Assembly (NCBI GenBank): GCA_963921425.1
Contig: OY992839.1
Location: 19,328,910-19,392,909, forward strand
Source: Dryas octopetala
Lineage: Eukaryota > Streptophyta > Magnoliopsida > Rosales > Rosaceae
DNA length: 64,000 nucleotides
Reading direction: 5' to 3'
Shown: positions 59,275-64,000 of the stretch, one piece after another
Layout: every line of letters begins with the position of its first letter
Position numbering within the stretch: the stretch's first letter is position 1
Translations under genes and position numbers: made by a program
The notes under the pieces: model-generated
The model's input: the letters and a program-made list of their open reading frames with translations, nothing else
The model's database searches: none
What the model was told of the DNA's origin: nothing

Positions 59275-60904
59275 CTACCCTGTACTCCTTAGGACAGGGC
59301 AGCTTGAAGCTGTCTCTTCTGGAGAGGTATCCAATTTTGAACCCTTCAAAAGAGCTCCAAGTAGTTGTCCAGGGTCATAAAAGAACTCCACCTTCACGAT
59401 TTTGTTGTGCTCGTCCAACTGGTTAATTTGGTCCAAATAAACAGGGAGAGTCAAAAGAAATAGCAGTAGCTAGTTAATTATATTAAATTTTTAGGAGATG
59501 GAAAGGAAAATAATATGTATAATTATTGATGCATGAAACTGGACCAACGCTCACTCATCTGCCAAGACCGGAACTGAGAGAGTTTTCAACCTATTTGAAC
59601 TAGCCAAGTAGGTTTAAGAGATGTGGGAGGAAAGAGTCTAGATCCTTAGTTTGCTGATCCTTGACTAAATCGTTTTTCCTGACTTTTATTCAACTTAAAG
59701 GATGTCGTTTCGGATATAAGCAGAGAAGGAGAGTAAAAAAAAAACCAACAAATTAATGATTATAATAAACACAGAAAATGTAAATTAAATGACTTTTGGA
59801 GGCTTTAGATTTGGTTTTAACTCTAGAATTTTTAGCTTTGACAAACCACGTTCCAAGTGCCTTTAAGTAAAACACTGGACGGCACAAATAGCTAAACTAT
59901 ATATGCCGAATATCGACATGCAGTGTAGTGTATATGTAAATCTGTGAAAGTGTATGATCGGACTCATCAACCAACTTTTGCCCAACAAGATGGAGGGAGA
60001 AGTACCTCAAAAATGGCCATTCCATAGACTTCCACTAGTTCTCCAGTTGGGGCATGTCCCTTGAAAGGGCCCTCCATGTAACCCCAGTGCCTGAATTTGT
60101 ACACAATCTGTGGTGGCCCAGAATAGACTTGGAGGATCTCCAAGGCAAACCCACGAGGGAATGTTGTTGTGAAAGCCTTATGAGATGACTCCGCTGTTTC
60201 CTTATCAGGATTATAGCCCCTCAGATTCTCGGGCAGTGAGGTCTGAAGCAAGGGGTTATAGCCCCCTCCAAGTTTGCCTATTTCTTCAAGGGTTATGCCT
60301 TTCCTTCCTGTCCATTAATTAATAATTTTCAATTTAGTTAGTATGGAAAACATTGAATAATTATCTAATTATTAAGAACTTTGCTCAAAATATAATTAAT
60401 ATTACCATTTAGGCTGAAAGTGTACTTGTTGGGATCAAGTGTCTTGAAATCTTCAAGGTTGGCCTTGTGGAAAAGCTCCATTTCCCATGTCTTCACAAGG
60501 TTCTGTACCTGTTCTTCTAGTGACCCAGATGGCCATATCTTCCAGATATAATTCCATTCATCAGAGTTTCGCAGATTAATTAGATGGCTATATATGAAAA
60601 TATCAAAAACACAACACCACAAAATAAACGTACGTATATGATCCAACAAAGAAAATGATATATATCCAAAGACACACCACAAAAGTTGATACTAATGTAG
60701 CCTAAAAACAAATTGATGTCACAGTCACAAACATATAAAATCATAGAGAGAGAGAGAGAGAGAAACCTTAGTTCTGCCTTCTTCAAAGAGCTTGTTAACA
60801 ACATCATAGTTGGGAGGGACACCAAACTTCCACTTAGTGTTCTTTTCTCCTTCACCAGTCAAATAGGAACGATACTTGTCTCCCTCAACACCTGAAGATG
60901 CCAT
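59275..60904 (-). CDS. pathogen-related protein, copy 2 (intact form)
   Basis: Minus-strand exons 60767-60904, 60406-60538, 60006-60307 and 59275-59418, all GT/AG, 717 nt and 238 residues, the usual length for this family. Starts MASSGVEGDKYRSYLTGEGE; contains APP-type PPNYDVVNKLFEEGRTK, WPSGSLEEQVQNLVKTWEME, KLGGGYNPLLQTSLPENLRG, PRGFALEILQVYSGPPQIVY and RHWGYMEGPFKGHAPTGE. It ends VKVEFFYDPGQLLGALLKGS and ASSCPVLRSTG. It is related to barley pathogen-related protein and to SnoaL/NTF2-like domains; expression of relatives is induced by pathogens, but the biochemical role is unknown. No break is seen. Differences from copy 1 are few over residues 1-234, so the duplication is fairly recent. 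Confidence 0.9.
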
Positions 60905-60984
60905 AATGATTATGTGGTGTACACAAGACTACTGGATGATCAATGTGTTTAAATGCTTGAAATTTTTCTCGCAACAGGGTCTTA

Positions 60985-60996
60985 ATTATATAGGCA
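60985..60996 (-). promoter_or_regulatory. TATA box of pathogen-related copy 2
   Basis: Minus strand GCCTATATAATTAAG, about 85 bases before the start codon, with the same flank as in copy 1. Upstream sequence to about 61245 is unbroken host DNA here, unlike in copy 1. Confidence 0.65.
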
Positions 60997-61257
60997 AAAG
61001 AAAGTAATTATGGATAAGAATAAAAGTTAATTTACCTACAGCATCATTTACAGTAGGTATCATTAATTGTACCACACACAAGTCATCAATGACATAAGTA
61101 ATGAGTGATGCTACTCTGGCCGGCTGTATATTATAGTTTAGTTAGTGACTAAATTATGGCCGCTCCTTACATTTTTTCTGTTGTCAAGACCAATTAGTAA
61201 TCCTTAATTAAAAAAAACATGAAGAGGCAGTATATGATTATCAAGTTAATGCGGTTA

Positions 61258-61467
61258 TTTTCAAGCTATTTCTATTGTGTTTACACCACGCACTTGTACG
61301 TAATGTTGTGGCCTAATCAATTAATTTTTCTTTGAGTAGCTAGTAGTCAATCTTTTTTCTGGGAAGAGGTTGGCCCTGTTTGGCTTAATTCTTTCCTCAT
61401 CATGTTTATGCTTGGTTGAACTCAATTCAATAAAGATGGCTCTATTCCTTGATAAAAAATAAAAAAA
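61258..61467 (+). mobile_element. 210 bp retroposon (SINE or LINE 3' end) with 12 bp target duplication
   Basis: TTAATGCGGTTA occurs at 61246-61257 and 61468-61479. The insert ends in an A-rich tail (GATAAAAAATAAAAAAA). The 3' part has text such as GGGAAGAGGTTGGCCCTGTT and AATAAAGATGGC, resembling plant LINE 3' ends. Copy 1 of the duplication lacks it. No A or B box is clear, so a truncated LINE is more likely than a SINE. Confidence 0.7.
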
Positions 61468-61491
61468 TTAATGCGGTTAAAATATTATTAA

Positions 61492-62264
61492 GGCTTCTTC
61501 GCGCCAATGCCCCCTGAAAGTAACTTCGATTTTCAATTTGCCCCCTGAAACTTCATTCTTCCCACTTTGCCCCCCGAACTTTACAAAATACTATATTCCG
61601 TCATGTCCATCTATGGATCCGTCAAAGCAGCTGACGTGGCGCTTACGTGGAAGGGCATTTTGGTGTGTAAGACGCCAAGTGTACAAAAAATAAAAATAAA
61701 AATAATTTTAAAACTCAAATGGTTTTAAAAACTTAAAACAAAAATTAAAACTTATTTTTAAATTTTCAGATCCCCCATTGGCAAAAAAAAAAATAAAAAT
61801 TCAGATCCCCCACCCAAACCCAGTCGCTAGCCCCACCACCGGCGAGTCCTCTTTCCGGCGCAACACCCCACCCAGCCATCAGCCAGCCTCTCATCCCTCT
61901 CTCTCTTTCCCTCTCTCTTTCTCTCTCCTTCTTCTTCCCTCTCTCCTTCTTTCTCTCTCGTTTCTGCCCCAGATCGAAGTTGATCGGAGGTCGGCAACTT
62001 CCATAATCGGCGACTTACCCGAAGGTGAGCTACTTTGGGTTTTTGGCGACTTTGGGTTTCTAGCGACAAAGAGAGAGAGGAAGAGAGAGGAAGAGAGAGA
62101 AAGATGAGAGAATGGAAGAGAGAGAGAGAGACAGAAAGAGGAAAGGGAGGTTGGCCGGTGTCTGGGTAGGGTGGGGTGGTGCGTCAGAAAGAGGAGCTGC
62201 TAGTGGTGGGGCCAACGGCTGGGTTTAAAGGCTGAGATATTCAAAAGAAGTTTCAAAGGGAAGA

Positions 62265-62306
<42 letters not shown>

Positions 62307-62562
62307 TATTCAAAGGGGTCCCACTTAATGCTGATGTGGAGCTGATTTGGCATCTTGTCAGTCTGATTCAGCTTTGCGTCAGGTAAAAGACCTAATTGCC
62401 CCTCCACGTAAGCGCCACGTCAGCTGCTTTGACGGATCCATAGACGGACATGACGAAATATAGTATTTTGCAAAGTTCGGGGGGCAAAGTGGGAGAAATG
62501 AAGTTTCAGAGGGCAAATTGAAAATCGAAGTTACTTTCAGGGGGCATTGGCGCGAATAAGCC
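61492..62562. mobile_element. non-autonomous Mutator-like element, 1071 bp, 9 bp target duplication
   Basis: TATTATTAA stands at 61483-61491 and 62563-62571, the 9 bp duplication typical of Mutator. Ends are long inverted repeats of about 170 bases, with GCGCCAATGCCCCCTGAAAG and GACGTGGCGCTTACGTGG in both arms. The interior has CT and GA microsatellites (about 61905-61960 and 62265-62303) and a GC-rich stretch at 61800-62060, with open frames (61778-62107) that lack recognisable domains. No transposase is present. Confidence 0.85.
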
Positions 62563-62865
62563 TATTATTAAAGTTCTTCCAAAGGTCAAATCTTACCCTT
62601 TGCTCTTTTAATTAATCAAAACATTTGTAATCCTATAAGCTGTTCTACACTTTTTAATTAATCAAAAAGTCGTTCACTTAATTTGAATCTACACTCTTTA
62701 TTAAATTAAAACTGTAAAGCTTTTCTTCCATTTTTGAGTTTTGTTATTAAACTCTAATCATAATGGAAACTTTAAATATTTGGTGACATATGGTTTGAAT
62801 TGAAAGTTAACCACTAACTCATGTAGAATTTATATCCTGCCAAGAAAGGATAGAGTCATAGTAGG

Positions 62866-63411
62866 TAGATCTGGCAATATCCTATCGACCTGTTAACACA
62901 ACACGAAACGACACGAAAAAAATCAGTTTTTAAGTTAAGGCTTATCATGTCGTGTTGAAATCGGGTGAACACGTTAGTGACCTATTAATTTTTATGTCGT
63001 ACTCGTGTTAGCCCGCGAAACCTATTAGTGACCCGTTAAGAAATAAATATATTTAATTTGATTTTTTCTTATGATATTAATCATTTAATTTGCACATTTT
63101 TTCGATTTTTCTTATGTGTAACGTTTAAACTATACATTTATGGAATAAAATATATTTATTTATGTAATAAAATGTATTTACTTATGTAATATAATATATT
63201 TGATTTAAATTTTTTTTGAAAAAATGTATATTTTTTTTCTTAAGGGGTGAAACGGGTCGTGTCGAGTTTACTAGTTATTTTCGTGTTGTATTCGTGTTGG
63301 AATTTTTTTCACCCATTGACTTAACGGATCGTATCGTGTTCACCTATTAACTTAATAGGTTGTGTTGTATTTGACCCGAACTTGCAAAAACATGACTCGG
63401 TGCCAGGTCTA
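62866..63411. mobile_element. 546 bp hAT MITE, ATAGTAGG target duplication
   Basis: ATAGTAGG occurs at 62858-62865 and 63412-63419. The ends are TAGATCTGGCA and, inverted, TAGACCTGGCA. Copy 1 has the empty site near 43291. The interior has opposed phrases such as AACACGAAACGACACG and CGGGTCGTGTCG. No coding content. Confidence 0.85.
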
Positions 63412-63419
63412 ATAGTAGG

Positions 63420-64000
63420 CACTAAATGTTAAAAGATAGTGGCCCACACGCCTGAGCAGATGATTGTCAAAAGAAAAGAAAAAAAGAAAAAAAGAAAAAA
63501 AAAGGAAAAAAAAGAAAAGAAAAAAGAGGAAAAAAAAAAGTTTATTGTTAATTGGGATTTGGGGCGTTTGGACAATTGGAAAGAAAAAAAAAGAGTTTGA
63601 GATTTCGTTTAATTGTTTTAAACCATAAACCCTAATACATTTATAGATAAAAATAATTAAAAATACTTTAAAGGGCCTAAACCCTAATATTTTAGTGTGT
63701 AGATTATAAAGAATAAAGAGTATTAGAGTATATATAATATATAGGATTTAATGTATGAATTATAAAATATGAATATATTAATTTCATTTATTCATTGTAA
63801 TAATTTTATTTAACAGTATTTGCCTCCAGCGCGCATTATATTCATCACATATCACATGAAACCTATCATATAATTTGGTTTCTTCAATATTTTTTATCAA
63901 TGTATTAGATAATATGTTAAATAAACATATAGTAAAGTTTCATTCAAAATTTCTATATTTTGATAGCAATTTCCATCGTTTCCGTCGAATTTTTGTCGAA
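63420..64000. other. right edge of the window, low-complexity host DNA
   Basis: Contains a purine-rich AAAG tract (about 63470-63540) and AT-rich sequence with repeated AAACCCTAATA phrases near 63627 and 63681. No gene is seen. Confidence 0.5.

Larger units (their letters stand above)
59204..63475. repeat. segmental duplication, copy 2
   Basis: Starts at GTGTTGACC, matches 23899 onward of copy 1, and ends near 63475 where the similarity with 43360 fades. It contains pathogen-related copy 2, a small retroposon, a Mutator-like element and a hAT MITE that copy 1 lacks. Without its private insertions the unit is about 2.4 kb. Confidence 0.8.

Overview
The window is nuclear DNA of a flowering plant, most likely a eudicot. 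Evidence: short-exon genes with GT/AG introns (a glycolipid transfer protein and two pathogen-related proteins), Tat-lineage Ty3/gypsy elements with a second RNase H, a CACTA (En/Spm) transposon, hAT, Mutator and Tourist-type elements, and fragments of organelle DNA (a piece of plastid psbD and about 3 kb that looks like plant mitochondrial intergenic DNA). I cannot name the species from sequence alone.

Layout. 1-5250: a six-exon GLTP gene on the plus strand with its flanks. 5250-11085: a possible copia solo LTR, a psbD fragment, and diverged LTR-like repeats holding a clean 1.7 kb solo LTR with a CCATG target duplication. 11086-19187: a decayed CACTA transposon read from the minus strand, with its 5' terminus and subterminal repeats at the right and its left end missing. 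19188-23898: a gypsy gag fragment, an LTR fragment and a poly(A)-ended copia 3' piece. 23899-43360 and 59204-63475: two copies of a segmental duplication, each holding one minus-strand pathogen-related gene. Between and inside them lie a young 12.3 kb Tat element (30793-43060) and an older 14.4 kb Tat element (43983-58375), the latter carrying the mitochondrial-like insert.

The duplication is the most informative part. Because two paralogous copies are present, most insertions in one copy can be compared with an empty site in the other. This fixes boundaries and target duplications for several hAT-like elements, a Mutator-like element and a small retroposon. One hAT element sits in the last exon of pathogen-related copy 1 and replaces the last four residues of the protein with 24 element-encoded ones. 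A larger hAT-like element lies about 95 bp upstream of the same gene's TATA box. Copy 2 (59275-60904) keeps the family's normal 238-residue form and is probably the better functional candidate.

Both Tat elements share one plan: gag, protease, reverse transcriptase, RNase H, second RNase H and integrase on the plus strand, then a short tandem-repeat array, then a minus-strand coding region with a Transposase_28-like domain and coiled coil. I found no bacterial-type operons, CRISPR arrays, rRNA or convincing functional tRNA genes.
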